This document shows positions 13,389-19,295 of a stretch of 32,014 bases of DNA, piece after piece. Each line of letters begins with the position of its first letter. The stretch's first letter is position 1. The position numbers and the translations under genes are program-made. This stretch comes from a virus, in IMG/VR virus record IMGVR_UViG_3300032294_000492, positions 1 to 32,014 of that record; one strand, written 5' to 3'. The notes under the pieces are model-generated. The model was not told the DNA's origin, searched no databases, and worked only from the letters and a program-made list of their open reading frames with translations.

Positions 13389-14124
13389 ATGTTCAAACGG
13401 GAAATACAGAATTGGTTCAGGTGCGTGCATATACGACACAGAAGAAAAAGCAACCAAAGTTTGGCAGGCAATATTAGCTTCAGGCGCTTATGCAGCCGAC
13501 GAAAATAAAGTTTCAATTGATTTTGACGATACATTGGACACAGAACGCGGTCGTGAATTAATGAAACGTTTGATTGCAGAAGGAAAAACGGTTTATATTG
13601 TAACAAGACGTCAAAAGTCAGGTCACAATGAAGATATTTTAAAATATGCAAATGCATTCAATATACCGGATAGCAGAATAATTTTTACAAACGGTTCTTA
13701 TAAGTGGGAAACAATTAAACACTACGGAATTGGCACACACTACGACAACAATTCCCGTGAAATAGAATTGATTAATTCTAAAACGACCGCAAAGGGGGTA
13801 AAATTCGCATTTCAGGATTCATACAACGATTATCCCGAAGCAGCGACAAACAACGCTAAAAAAGCTTTAAAATACGCAGAAACGAACGGTTGGGGGGAAT
13901 GTGGCACACCTGTTGGAAAAGCAAGGGCAAACCAATTGGCAAACAAAGAACCAATTTCACGCGACACAATTGCAAGAATGGCGTCCTTTAAAAGACACCA
14001 ACAGAATAAAAACGTACCTTACGAACAGGGTTGTGGCGGTTTAATGTGGGACGCTTGGGGTGGCGACGAAGGGATTGAATGGGCAATTCGTAAGCTTAAA
14101 CAAATTGATGAAGAAGCACGTTAA
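13375..14124 (+). CDS. HAD-like phosphatase domain fused to conserved phage C-terminal domain
   Basis: A 249-residue three-part protein. Residues 1-38 form a short domain (IKCSNGKYRIGSGACIYDTEEKATKVW) often found on Bacteroidota phage head proteins. Residues about 45-135 are a HAD-like domain with motif I DFDDT (Asp49, Asp51), motif II IVTRR (Thr77) and a later Asp in HYDNN (Asp124). The C-terminal part (about 145-249) has NDYPEAATNNAKKALK, GTPVGKARANQLANKEPIS and GGDEGIEWAIRKLKQ, a conserved phage domain of unknown function that elsewhere is fused to prohead proteases. The combination suggests a head-assembly or packaging link. Phosphatase substrates are unknown. Confidence 0.8.
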   Translation: MPVIKCSNGKYRIGSGACIYDTEEKATKVWQAILASGAYAADENKVSIDFDDTLDTERGRELMKRLIAEGKTVYIVTRRQKSGHNEDILKYANAFNIPDSRIIFTNGSYKWETIKHYGIGTHYDNNSREIELINSKTTAKGVKFAFQDSYNDYPEAATNNAKKALKYAETNGWGECGTPVGKARANQLANKEPISRDTIARMASFKRHQQNKNVPYEQGCGGLMWDAWGGDEGIEWAIRKLKQIDEEAR

Positions 14125-14365
14125 AATTTATCTTGATTACTTTGGCTACGGAATGGAAGACTTTATCCCGTGCGAAGTATGCGGAAAAAAGGCGGTTGAC
14201 ATACACCATATTGACGCGCGGGGAATGGGGGGAACGAAGAACGAAGATACAATTGACAATTTACAGGCATTATGCCGACAATGTCACGTTGTTATGGGCG
14301 ACACAAAAACACATTATCAATATTTAAAGGACATTCATAACAAAGTATTAAATGGCAAAAGTTAA
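14108..14365 (+). CDS. HNH endonuclease, packaging-associated
   Basis: An 85-residue HNH protein. I chose ATG 14108 (MKKHVKIYLDYFGYG), which overlaps the preceding stop by 17 bp; a longer in-frame start lies at 14060. It has CEVCGKKAVDIHHIDARGMGG (zinc Cys pair, the His-His core) and NLQALCRQCHVVMGD (Asn and second Cys pair). HNH proteins encoded just upstream of TerS/TerL work with the terminase in cos-type packaging of several phages. The order HNH, small basic protein, TerS-like, TerL supports that role. Confidence 0.88.
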   Translation: MKKHVKIYLDYFGYGMEDFIPCEVCGKKAVDIHHIDARGMGGTKNEDTIDNLQALCRQCHVVMGDTKTHYQYLKDIHNKVLNGKS

Positions 14366-14474
14366 GTCAGACAGTCGCAAAGTATCATTCGGAAAAAGAA
14401 AATGCGGACACGCAAAGAAATCATATAACAAACACAATCCAAGACCAAAAGCTTACAGGGGTCAGGGAAGATAA
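14352..14474 (+). CDS. Small basic protein (40 aa), terminase region
   Basis: A 40-residue, Lys/Arg-rich frame from ATG 14352 to TAA 14474, overlapping the HNH gene by 14 bp. The protein runs MAKVKSDSRKVSFGKRKCGH and ends PRPKAYRGQGR. Very similar short basic proteins ending in PRPKxYRGQG occur next to terminase genes of Bacteroidota phages, which supports it as a real gene. A nucleic-acid-binding role is likely from its charge. The Cys/His residues are too few for a full zinc finger. Confidence 0.75.
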   Translation: MAKVKSDSRKVSFGKRKCGHAKKSYNKHNPRPKAYRGQGR

Positions 14475-14497
14475 ACTGTGTTTAAACTGTGTAAACT

Positions 14498-14869
14498 ATG
14501 GCAAAAAATACTTCAGGTTTAAAACCATTTAAGGCGGGCGAAGATACAAGGCGTAACTTGGAAGGACGTCCGCGTAAATACGTTAGTCTGTTAAAAGAAC
14601 AGGGTTACAAATTAGCCGAAATAAACGATTCAATTCAGGCGCTTATGTCAATGACACCAAAAGAATTGGAAGCCGTGACAAAGAACCCTGACGCGACCGT
14701 ACTTGAAATGACAGTTGCAAAGGCAATCATTAAGTCAATGAATAACGGAAGTCTTTATTCAATGGACACTTTACTTTCACGCGTTTACGGCAAACCAAAA
14801 GAACAGGTTGACGTTCAACAGGACACGAAGATTGAAGTCGTATTTGTTGACGGCAAAACAATTTTGTAA
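14498..14869 (+). CDS. terS: Terminase small subunit-like protein (DUF5681-type N-terminus)
   Basis: A 123-residue protein directly before the large terminase. Its N-terminus GLKPFKAGEDTRRNLEGRPRK resembles DUF5681-type small-terminase starts (FxxGNxxxxGRP). A helical middle (LEMTVAKAIIKSMNNGSLYSMDTLLSRVYGKPKEQVDV) is typical of phage TerS-like proteins that end in a short beta segment (TKIEVVFVDGKTIL). TerS recognises phage DNA and regulates the TerL ATPase and nuclease. Confidence 0.8.
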   Translation: MAKNTSGLKPFKAGEDTRRNLEGRPRKYVSLLKEQGYKLAEINDSIQALMSMTPKELEAVTKNPDATVLEMTVAKAIIKSMNNGSLYSMDTLLSRVYGKPKEQVDVQQDTKIEVVFVDGKTIL

Positions 14870-14892
14870 TATAAACGGCGTATCTTTACATT

Positions 14893-16044
14893 ATGCGCAT
14901 TGAGTTACCAACCCCACATATTAACCAACAAAAGATATTGCAAGCGGATAGGCGCTTTATTGTCGTTATGTGCGGACGTCGTTTTGGTAAGTCCGAATTG
15001 TCGCAAATATTAATTATTAAAGAAGCTTTAAAAGGCGGTTCTGTTGCATACGTAACGCCGACATACGGATTGGCGCAAGTATTCTTTGAACGATTGGCGA
15101 AAGTGCTTCCATTTAAAAACAATATTTCAAAGCTTAAAATTTATTGTCCGAACGAAGGATCAATTGAATTCTTTACAGGGGAACGATTAGACAATTTACG
15201 CGGTCGCAAATTCCATTTGGTTATTATAGACGAAGCTGCATTTATTTCAGACTTAGAAGACGGTTGGAATAATAGCATTCGCCCAACGCTAACCGATTAC
15301 GAAGGACGTGCGGTTTTCCTTTCAACCCCACGCGGGAAGAACTTTTTTTATTCCCTATTTATGAAAATGGGCGAAAACGATTGGCAAAGTTTTAAATTTA
15401 GCACATACGATAACCCGCATATAAACCCGCGCGAAATTGACGAAGCACGAATACAATTGCCGGAAGTTGTATTTAATCAGGAATATTTAGCAGACCCCGC
15501 AGAAAATAGCGCCAACCCGTTTGGGAACGCATTTATTAAACGTTGCATAAAACCTATTTCAGCGCAACCGATCGTTTGTTATGGAATTGATCTTGCGAAG
15601 TCTGTTGACTTTACTGTTATAGTTGGTTTGGATAATAACGGAAATGTGGCTTATTTTGACCGCTTCCAATTAGATTGGCATAATACCAAAGAAACAATAA
15701 AAAGATTGCCGCCTGCGCCTATAATCGTGGATTCAACGGGTGTCGGCGACCCGATATTAGAAGACTTGCTTCGTGAAGGCGTAAATATAGAAGGTTTGAA
15801 ATTTACAAGTCAATCAAAGCAACAACTTATGGAAGGTTTGGCGTCAGCCATTCAACAGGCACGAATTGGATTCCCTGAAGGGGTTATTGTGGACGAATTA
15901 GACGTGTTTGAATATCAGTTCACGGCAAATGGCGTTAGGTATTCAGCGCCGTCCGGATTCCACGACGACTGCGTAATGGCATTGGCTTTGGCTTGGCAGA
16001 ATCACGCAATTAAGCGCGGGAATGGTCGTTATGCGTTTGCTTAA
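14893..16044 (+). CDS. terL: Terminase large subunit
   Basis: A 383-residue packaging motor. The ATPase has Walker A CGRRFGKSE (residues 27-35), Walker B HLVIIDEAAF (Asp113, Glu114) and a coupling motif FLSTPRGKNFF (142-152). The RNase H-like nuclease has GIDLAKSVDF (Asp233), IIVDSTGVGDP (Asp280) and HDDCVMALALA (Asp358/Asp359). The length is on the short side for TerL but all core motifs are present. It cuts and translocates phage DNA into the prohead. A clear gap and promoter follow it, so it is the last gene of its block. Confidence 0.95.
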   Translation: MRIELPTPHINQQKILQADRRFIVVMCGRRFGKSELSQILIIKEALKGGSVAYVTPTYGLAQVFFERLAKVLPFKNNISKLKIYCPNEGSIEFFTGERLDNLRGRKFHLVIIDEAAFISDLEDGWNNSIRPTLTDYEGRAVFLSTPRGKNFFYSLFMKMGENDWQSFKFSTYDNPHINPREIDEARIQLPEVVFNQEYLADPAENSANPFGNAFIKRCIKPISAQPIVCYGIDLAKSVDFTVIVGLDNNGNVAYFDRFQLDWHNTKETIKRLPPAPIIVDSTGVGDPILEDLLREGVNIEGLKFTSQSKQQLMEGLASAIQQARIGFPEGVIVDELDVFEYQFTANGVRYSAPSGFHDDCVMALALAWQNHAIKRGNGRYAFA

Positions 16045-16082
16045 CCATTTATCCTTAATATTTACCATTCATCACAATTTTA
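16043..16082 (+). repeat. Direct repeats upstream of promoter 2, operator candidate
   Basis: Cores ACCATTTATC (16044-16053) and ACCATTCATC (16064-16073) are spaced exactly 20 bp apart, as in the pair upstream of promoter 1 (5617, 5637). A joint consensus is RCCRTTYATC. The distance to the -7 box differs from the first site by 8 bp (52 against 44). Confidence 0.5.
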
Positions 16083-16090
16083 AAAAAAGA

Positions 16091-16129
16091 TTTGTTTTGT
16101 ATTGTGTACAATATGTATATTTGTGTTAA
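16091..16129 (+). promoter_or_regulatory. Bacteroidota-type promoter P2 (near-copy of P1)
   Basis: The -7 element TATATTTG (16116-16123) matches TAnnTTTG, with TTTG at 16091-16094, 21 bp upstream. The 39-bp segment shares 36 positions with 5656-5694, including tttgttttgtattgtgta before the spacer and TATATTTGTGTTAA at the end. Transcription should start near 16129-16132, leaving a leader of about 17-19 nt before ATG 16148. Confidence 0.85.
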
Positions 16130-16147
16130 CAATAAAAACTTATAACA

Positions 16148-16300
16148 ATGGCAAACAAATTAAAAACACCACAGGAAAAACATTTAGAATTATTAGCTGA
16201 ACGTCAAAAGCAATACGCCAAAGATTCTTTGGGTATGGGTTGGTTCTTCGCTATTATTACAATAGCTTTATTTTTAACCGCTTTAATTGAAAACTTATAA
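16148..16300 (+). CDS. Small single-TM protein (50 aa), first gene after promoter P2
   Basis: A 50-residue frame from ATG 16148 to TAA 16300. The N-terminal 25 residues are charged and helical (KTPQEKHLELLAERQKQY) and the rest is one membrane segment (GMGWFFAIITIALFLTALI). It is the first gene after promoter P2, 2 bp ahead of the methyltransferase gene. Small early membrane peptides of phages may affect host membrane functions or superinfection, but no function can be read from the sequence. Confidence 0.75.
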   Translation: MANKLKTPQEKHLELLAERQKQYAKDSLGMGWFFAIITIALFLTALIENL

Positions 16301-16302
16301 TT

Positions 16303-17205
16303 ATGAATCACGCAAGTTTATTTAGCGGGATTGGCGGTTTTGACCTTGCCGCAGAATGGGCAGGTTGGAATAACGTATTTCATTGCGAATGGAATTCATT
16401 CGGGCAAAAAGTATTAAAATATCATTTTCCTAATTCAATTTCTTATAATGACATTACTAAAACAGACTTTACTATTCACAAAGGATCAATTGACATTCTC
16501 ACAGGGGGATTCCCTTGCCAACCATACTCAACCGCAGGACTTAGAAAGGGCAAAGCCGACGAAAGACATTTATTTCCTGAAATGCTTAGAGCAATTAAAG
16601 AAATCAGACCGCGTTGGGTTATTGGCGAAAATGTTCGTGGACTTGTTAGTTGGGAAGGGGGATTGGTATTCGACGAGGTGTGCGCTGATTTGGAAAGCGA
16701 AGGCTATGAAGTACAACCGTTTCTTATTCCTGCTGCAAGTGTCAACGCGCCACACCAAAGACAAAGAATTTGGTTTGTTGCTTACTACAACGACAAGGGA
16801 AGAAGTACAGGATTTAAACAAATTCAAAGCGAGAATGGAGAAATATCCCAACGGAACAACAATGCCGAATTTAGCAACACAAATAGTTGGAATGCTTCCA
16901 ACGCCGAACAGTTTCGATTGGAATACTGCGAGAAGCAAAGAAACATTAATAAAAGCACAGGAAAAACACAAAAAGAAGGGAGTAGTTTTACAGAACAGTT
17001 TAAGACAAATGGCTGGTCAAGGTTTCCAATTGAACCCACGATTTGTGGCGGAAATGATGGGCTTCCCACCGAATTGGACAATATTACCTTTTCAAAATGG
17101 CGAAAAGAATCAATCAAAGCCTACGGGAACGCAATAGTTCCGCAAGTTGCTTTTGAAATATTTAAAACAATTAATACATTTGAAGAACAATTAAAAAACC
17201 TATAA
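16303..17205 (+). CDS. dcm: DNA C5-cytosine methyltransferase
   Basis: A 300-residue C5-cytosine methyltransferase. Motif I is FSGIGGFD (7-14), motif IV GGFPCQPYS (68-76) with catalytic Cys72, motif VI GENV (108-111), motif VIII QRQRIWFV (152-159) and motif X AYGNAIVPQ (273-281). The region between VIII and X (about 163-240) is unusually rich in Asn, Gln, Ser and Glu and lacks an obvious target-recognition domain; it coincides with a second protein-like frame (16448-17137). No cognate restriction enzyme is seen, so it probably protects phage DNA from host enzymes. The target sequence is unknown. Confidence 0.92.
   Translation: MNHASLFSGIGGFDLAAEWAGWNNVFHCEWNSFGQKVLKYHFPNSISYNDITKTDFTIHKGSIDILTGGFPCQPYSTAGLRKGKADERHLFPEMLRAIKEIRPRWVIGENVRGLVSWEGGLVFDEVCADLESEGYEVQPFLIPAASVNAPHQRQRIWFVAYYNDKGRSTGFKQIQSENGEISQRNNNAEFSNTNSWNASNAEQFRLEYCEKQRNINKSTGKTQKEGSSFTEQFKTNGWSRFPIEPTICGGNDGLPTELDNITFSKWRKESIKAYGNAIVPQVAFEIFKTINTFEEQLKNL
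16448..17137 (+). CDS. Overlapping +1-frame gene within methyltransferase (methyltransferase-associated family)
   Basis: A 229-codon frame in the +1 phase lies wholly inside the methyltransferase gene. From about residue 65 it looks like real protein: GDWYSTRCALIWKAKAMKYNRFLFLL, then TREEVQDLNKFKARMEKYPN, MLPTPNSFDWNTARS, and near the end LNPRFVAEMMGFPPNWT. These motifs (SxCxLxWK, LPTPxxxDW, LNPRFVxxMMGFPxxWT) are ones I recognise from phage proteins annotated as methyltransferase-related. ATG 16448 is the first possible start; a later start or frameshifting from the main frame is also possible. Expression is not proven. If real, most of these nucleotides encode two proteins. Confidence 0.6.
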   Translation: MTLLKQTLLFTKDQLTFSQGDSLANHTQPQDLERAKPTKDIYFLKCLEQLKKSDRVGLLAKMFVDLLVGKGDWYSTRCALIWKAKAMKYNRFLFLLQVSTRHTKDKEFGLLLTTTTREEVQDLNKFKARMEKYPNGTTMPNLATQIVGMLPTPNSFDWNTARSKETLIKAQEKHKKKGVVLQNSLRQMAGQGFQLNPRFVAEMMGFPPNWTILPFQNGEKNQSKPTGTQ

Positions 17206-17207
17206 TT

Positions 17208-17441
17208 ATGAATGTAACAACAATTCAAAAATTAATCAATCAAATTGAATCTGAATTAAAAAAAGTTAGTTTGGGCGGAATCAAATATTATGGCTTAATG
17301 AAAGCGCTTCAAATGGCTGAAGAATTAAAAGCAGAAGCAAGAACTGAAATTGTAAATGCTTATAATTCAGCTAAAAATTACCCTGATCCAAACTGTGACG
17401 GGGATAAATATTATTTTATGACTTATATAACAAACGATTAA
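17208..17441 (+). CDS. Small hypothetical protein (77 aa)
   Basis: A 77-residue protein starting 2 bp after the methyltransferase stop. It is helical at the N-terminus (NVTTIQKLINQIESELKKVSLGGIKYYGLMKALQMAEELKAEA), then has a short Asn/Pro-rich tail (NYPDPNCDGDKYYFMTYITND). No family recognised. It shares the P2 transcript with the methyltransferase. Confidence 0.65.
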   Translation: MNVTTIQKLINQIESELKKVSLGGIKYYGLMKALQMAEELKAEARTEIVNAYNSAKNYPDPNCDGDKYYFMTYITND

Positions 17442-17444
17442 ATT

Positions 17445-17606
17445 ATGCCATTTTCAACTTGCTGCGGTGCGCACACCAATTTTCCTGAAATAGACCTTTG
17501 CCCTGACTGCTTAGAACATTGCGATTGGGAAGACGAAGAAGAATTGGAAGACGACCAAGAAACAGAAAACCAAATTGATCAAGCCAAAATTGACAAAAAT
17601 GCCTAA
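17445..17606 (+). CDS. Small cysteine-rich, acidic protein (53 aa)
   Basis: A 53-residue frame from ATG 17445 to TAA 17606. The N-terminus carries CCGAH and LCPDCLEHC, enough cysteines and a histidine for a zinc knuckle, followed by a strongly acidic tail (WEDEEELEDDQETENQ). It overlaps the following coiled-coil gene by 8 bp. Similar short CCGA-H ... CPxC proteins are found in Bacteroidota phages. Function unknown. Confidence 0.7.
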   Translation: MPFSTCCGAHTNFPEIDLCPDCLEHCDWEDEEELEDDQETENQIDQAKIDKNA

Positions 17607-17844
17607 TTACTACGAACTTAAACAGACGACCTTAATGGAATTGGAAATTGCGGAATTAATCGAAAAGATTCAACGCCTTGAAAAAGAATTGGCAGTTAAA
17701 GAGAATGAGAATAAAGAATTAGCTGCTAAGTTAAAACCATTTTTAACCGAACAGGAAAAGCGCCAACAATTTTTAAAAAGACGTGACGAAATGGATTTGA
17801 AAATTTCACAAATGTTAGCTAACTTTCCTAATAATATTAAATAA
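17599..17844 (+). CDS. Small coiled-coil protein (81 aa)
   Basis: An 81-residue protein from ATG 17599 (MPNYYELKQTTLMELEIAEL); an in-frame start at 17575 would add 8 residues and deepen the overlap with the previous gene. Most of it (residues about 15-70) is a charged heptad-type coiled coil (LIEKIQRLEKELAVKENENKEL). No family recognised. Confidence 0.65.
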   Translation: MPNYYELKQTTLMELEIAELIEKIQRLEKELAVKENENKELAAKLKPFLTEQEKRQQFLKRRDEMDLKISQMLANFPNNIK

Positions 17845-17849
17845 TATTG

Positions 17850-17912
17850 TCCCCGTCCAAATTCAACAATCAATTTTAAACAGGGGTGTTTAGGTTATGT
17901 CGCGGGCGGGGA
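17850..17912 (+). ncRNA. Structured RNA/terminator-like stem upstream of wHTH gene
   Basis: A 9-bp stem TCCCCGTCC (17850-17858)/GGGCGGGGA (17904-17912, one G-U pair) encloses a second hairpin TAAACA (17877-17882), GGGG loop, TGTTTA (17887-17892). It is followed by the A+T-rich TATTTT (17913-17918) and the start of the next gene at 17932. This could be a weak intrinsic terminator or a leader structure controlling the wHTH gene. Pairing is seen directly; role is inferred. Confidence 0.5.
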
Positions 17913-17931
17913 TATTTTAAAGCTTTTAACA

Positions 17932-18291
17932 ATGATAACAAATTTTGAATTCCTGACAAGGGAAATGACCGAAGATGAAAAAAAATTAGTTCCGATCCTA
18001 ATAAAAGGATTCAACACTAAGACAAAAGACAACCCGATTAAAGCGCCTGAAATAGTACAGGCAATCAATAGCAAGCGCGAAAGCTTAGGTTTAAAGTCTA
18101 ATTTTTCAGAAGTTAGATTGCGTAAAATTGTTAACTTTATACGTGCAGAAGGGATTTTGCCGTTAATAGCTACGTCAAACGGTTACTATTGCAGCACAGA
18201 CAAAGAAGAAATTAAAAGTCAGATTGAAAGTTTAACGCAACGCGCAGACGCAATAATGTCAAGTGCAAACGGACTTAATAAATTTTTATAA
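17932..18291 (+). CDS. Winged-helix-like DNA-binding protein candidate
   Basis: A 119-residue protein with a winged-helix-like pattern: helices KKLVPILIKGFNTKTKDNPIKAPEIVQAINSKRESLGL (residues about 17-55), SEVRLRKIVNFIRAEGILPL as recognition helix, and a strand-turn-strand with NGYYCSTDKEEI. The C-terminal helix (IESLTQRADAIMSSANGL) may dimerise. Similar proteins occur in Bacteroidota phages. As a DNA-binding protein preceded by a structured leader, it is a candidate regulator, for example of the paired repeats at the two promoters. That link is untested. Confidence 0.6.
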   Translation: MITNFEFLTREMTEDEKKLVPILIKGFNTKTKDNPIKAPEIVQAINSKRESLGLKSNFSEVRLRKIVNFIRAEGILPLIATSNGYYCSTDKEEIKSQIESLTQRADAIMSSANGLNKFL

Positions 18292-18292
18292 T

Positions 18293-18451
18293 ATGAAAGA
18301 ACTGAACGAACTTCGCGAATGGGTTTGGTCACAATGTTTGACAGGTCAACCTTTTTCCTGTGCAGACGTTATAAATAAGATTGACCAAATGTTAGAATCT
18401 GACACAGATATTGAAGAACTTTTATTAACTTCGTTTTATGAAATGGAATAA
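18293..18451 (+). CDS. Small hypothetical protein (52 aa)
   Basis: A 52-residue protein from ATG 18293 (MKELNELREWVWSQCLTGQP), which starts 1 bp after the previous stop; a longer in-frame start at 18263 would sit inside the wHTH gene. It is helical and acidic (VINKIDQMLESDTDIEELLLTSFYEME) and overlaps the tail chaperone-like gene by 14 bp. No family recognised. Confidence 0.6.
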   Translation: MKELNELREWVWSQCLTGQPFSCADVINKIDQMLESDTDIEELLLTSFYEME

Positions 18452-19112
18452 TTTAACCCTTTGGCAGTACCAACAAATAATGCCAATAATTACCAACCCT
18501 GAAAAAGATTGGACAGAATTAGACAAAGAAGTTAAGCTATTATGTATCGTCACGGGCTTAACTGAATATCAGATTGACAGTTTAGCAATTGAAGATTTAA
18601 AAGAACTGCGCAAAGAATTAGCTTTTTTGGACGAACCAATTGAAGGGAAGCCGGTTGACTTTATTGTTGTAAATGGCAGGCGTTACCGAATGAATTATGA
18701 TATTAAAAATATGCCTGCGGCGCGTTACATTGAAAGCAAGGTTTTCAGCAAAGATACATTGGCAAACCTTCACAAAATAGCTGCGTCAATGATTATCCCA
18801 CAAAAGAAGATTTGGTTTGGCAAATGGGTTGACGACAAATACGACGCAAGTAAGCACGAAGAATATTCGCAGGATATGCAGGAAGCTAATTTCATTCACA
18901 TTTATCATTCGTTGGTTTTTTTTTATCAAGTTTACAGAAATTGGATCGAAGTTTCGCGGGATTATATGATAGCGGAAATGACGACGGCGGGAATGACGAC
19001 AGAACAGGCACAACAGGTGGTTCAGCTTTTATGCGAATCTATGGGTGGCATTATACCGCCAAACTTGTTGCCGAACACGAAAATATTAGAACTTCAGAAG
19101 CTTTTGAAATGA
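18438..19112 (+). CDS. Tail assembly chaperone-like protein (short product)
   Basis: A 224-residue protein starting MKWNNLTLWQYQQIMPII, matching the NLTLxQYQ start of Bacteroidota phage proteins that sit at the tail chaperone position. Features include DKEVKLLCIVTGLTEYQIDSL and a basic NGRRYRMNYDI strand. It precedes the tail genes by four positions, and a second frame (-1) extends beyond its stop, as in G/GT chaperone pairs. A run of nine T at 18916-18924, read as Phe161-Phe162, is a possible slippery site. The role is inferred from context and frame structure. Confidence 0.65.
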   Translation: MKWNNLTLWQYQQIMPIITNPEKDWTELDKEVKLLCIVTGLTEYQIDSLAIEDLKELRKELAFLDEPIEGKPVDFIVVNGRRYRMNYDIKNMPAARYIESKVFSKDTLANLHKIAASMIIPQKKIWFGKWVDDKYDASKHEEYSQDMQEANFIHIYHSLVFFYQVYRNWIEVSRDYMIAEMTTAGMTTEQAQQVVQLLCESMGGIIPPNLLPNTKILELQKLLK

Positions 19113-19198
19113 AGACAATTGAATTCTTGAATACAATGGCATATATGAAAGCCAAAAATTCATATGATCGTGAAGAATCAAAACGATTAAGGCAGTAG
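18923..19198 (+). CDS. Candidate -1 frameshift extension of the tail chaperone (or 29-aa ORF at 19109)
   Basis: The -1 frame relative to the 18438 gene is open from the T-run to TAA 19196-19198, giving about 91 residues after a slip. The last part is protein-like (GWHYTAKLVAEHENIRTSEAFEMKTIEFLNTMAYMKAK), while the first part is Gly/Asp-rich (DSGNDDGGNDDRTG) and may be a linker. A full frameshift product would be about 253 residues. As an alternative, ATG 19109 overlaps the short product's stop (ATGA) and could start a 29-residue gene by coupled translation. A later, non-canonical slip site is also possible. Confidence 0.5.
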   Translation, partial: LSSLQKLDRSFAGLYDSGNDDGGNDDRTGTTGGSAFMRIYGWHYTAKLVAEHENIRTSEAFEMKTIEFLNTMAYMKAKNSYDREESKRLRQ

Positions 19199-19231
19199 TT
19201 GGTTTTTTATTGTTATAAGCAAAGGAAGAAG

Positions 19232-19255
19232 ACCCCGTTTTTTAGCGGGGTTTTT
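19232..19255 (+). terminator. Rho-independent terminator
   Basis: Stem ACCCCG (19232-19237)/CGGGGT (19246-19251) with loop TTTTTTAG and a T-run (19251-19255). It ends the P2 block after the chaperone pair. A weak promoter-like TATTTTGG, one mismatch from TAnnTTTG, lies at about 19276-19283 before the next gene, so the tail genes may have their own start. Confidence 0.85.
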
Positions 19256-19295
19256 CTATTGGCGGTATTTAGGTTTATTTTGGCTATTTATTGGT

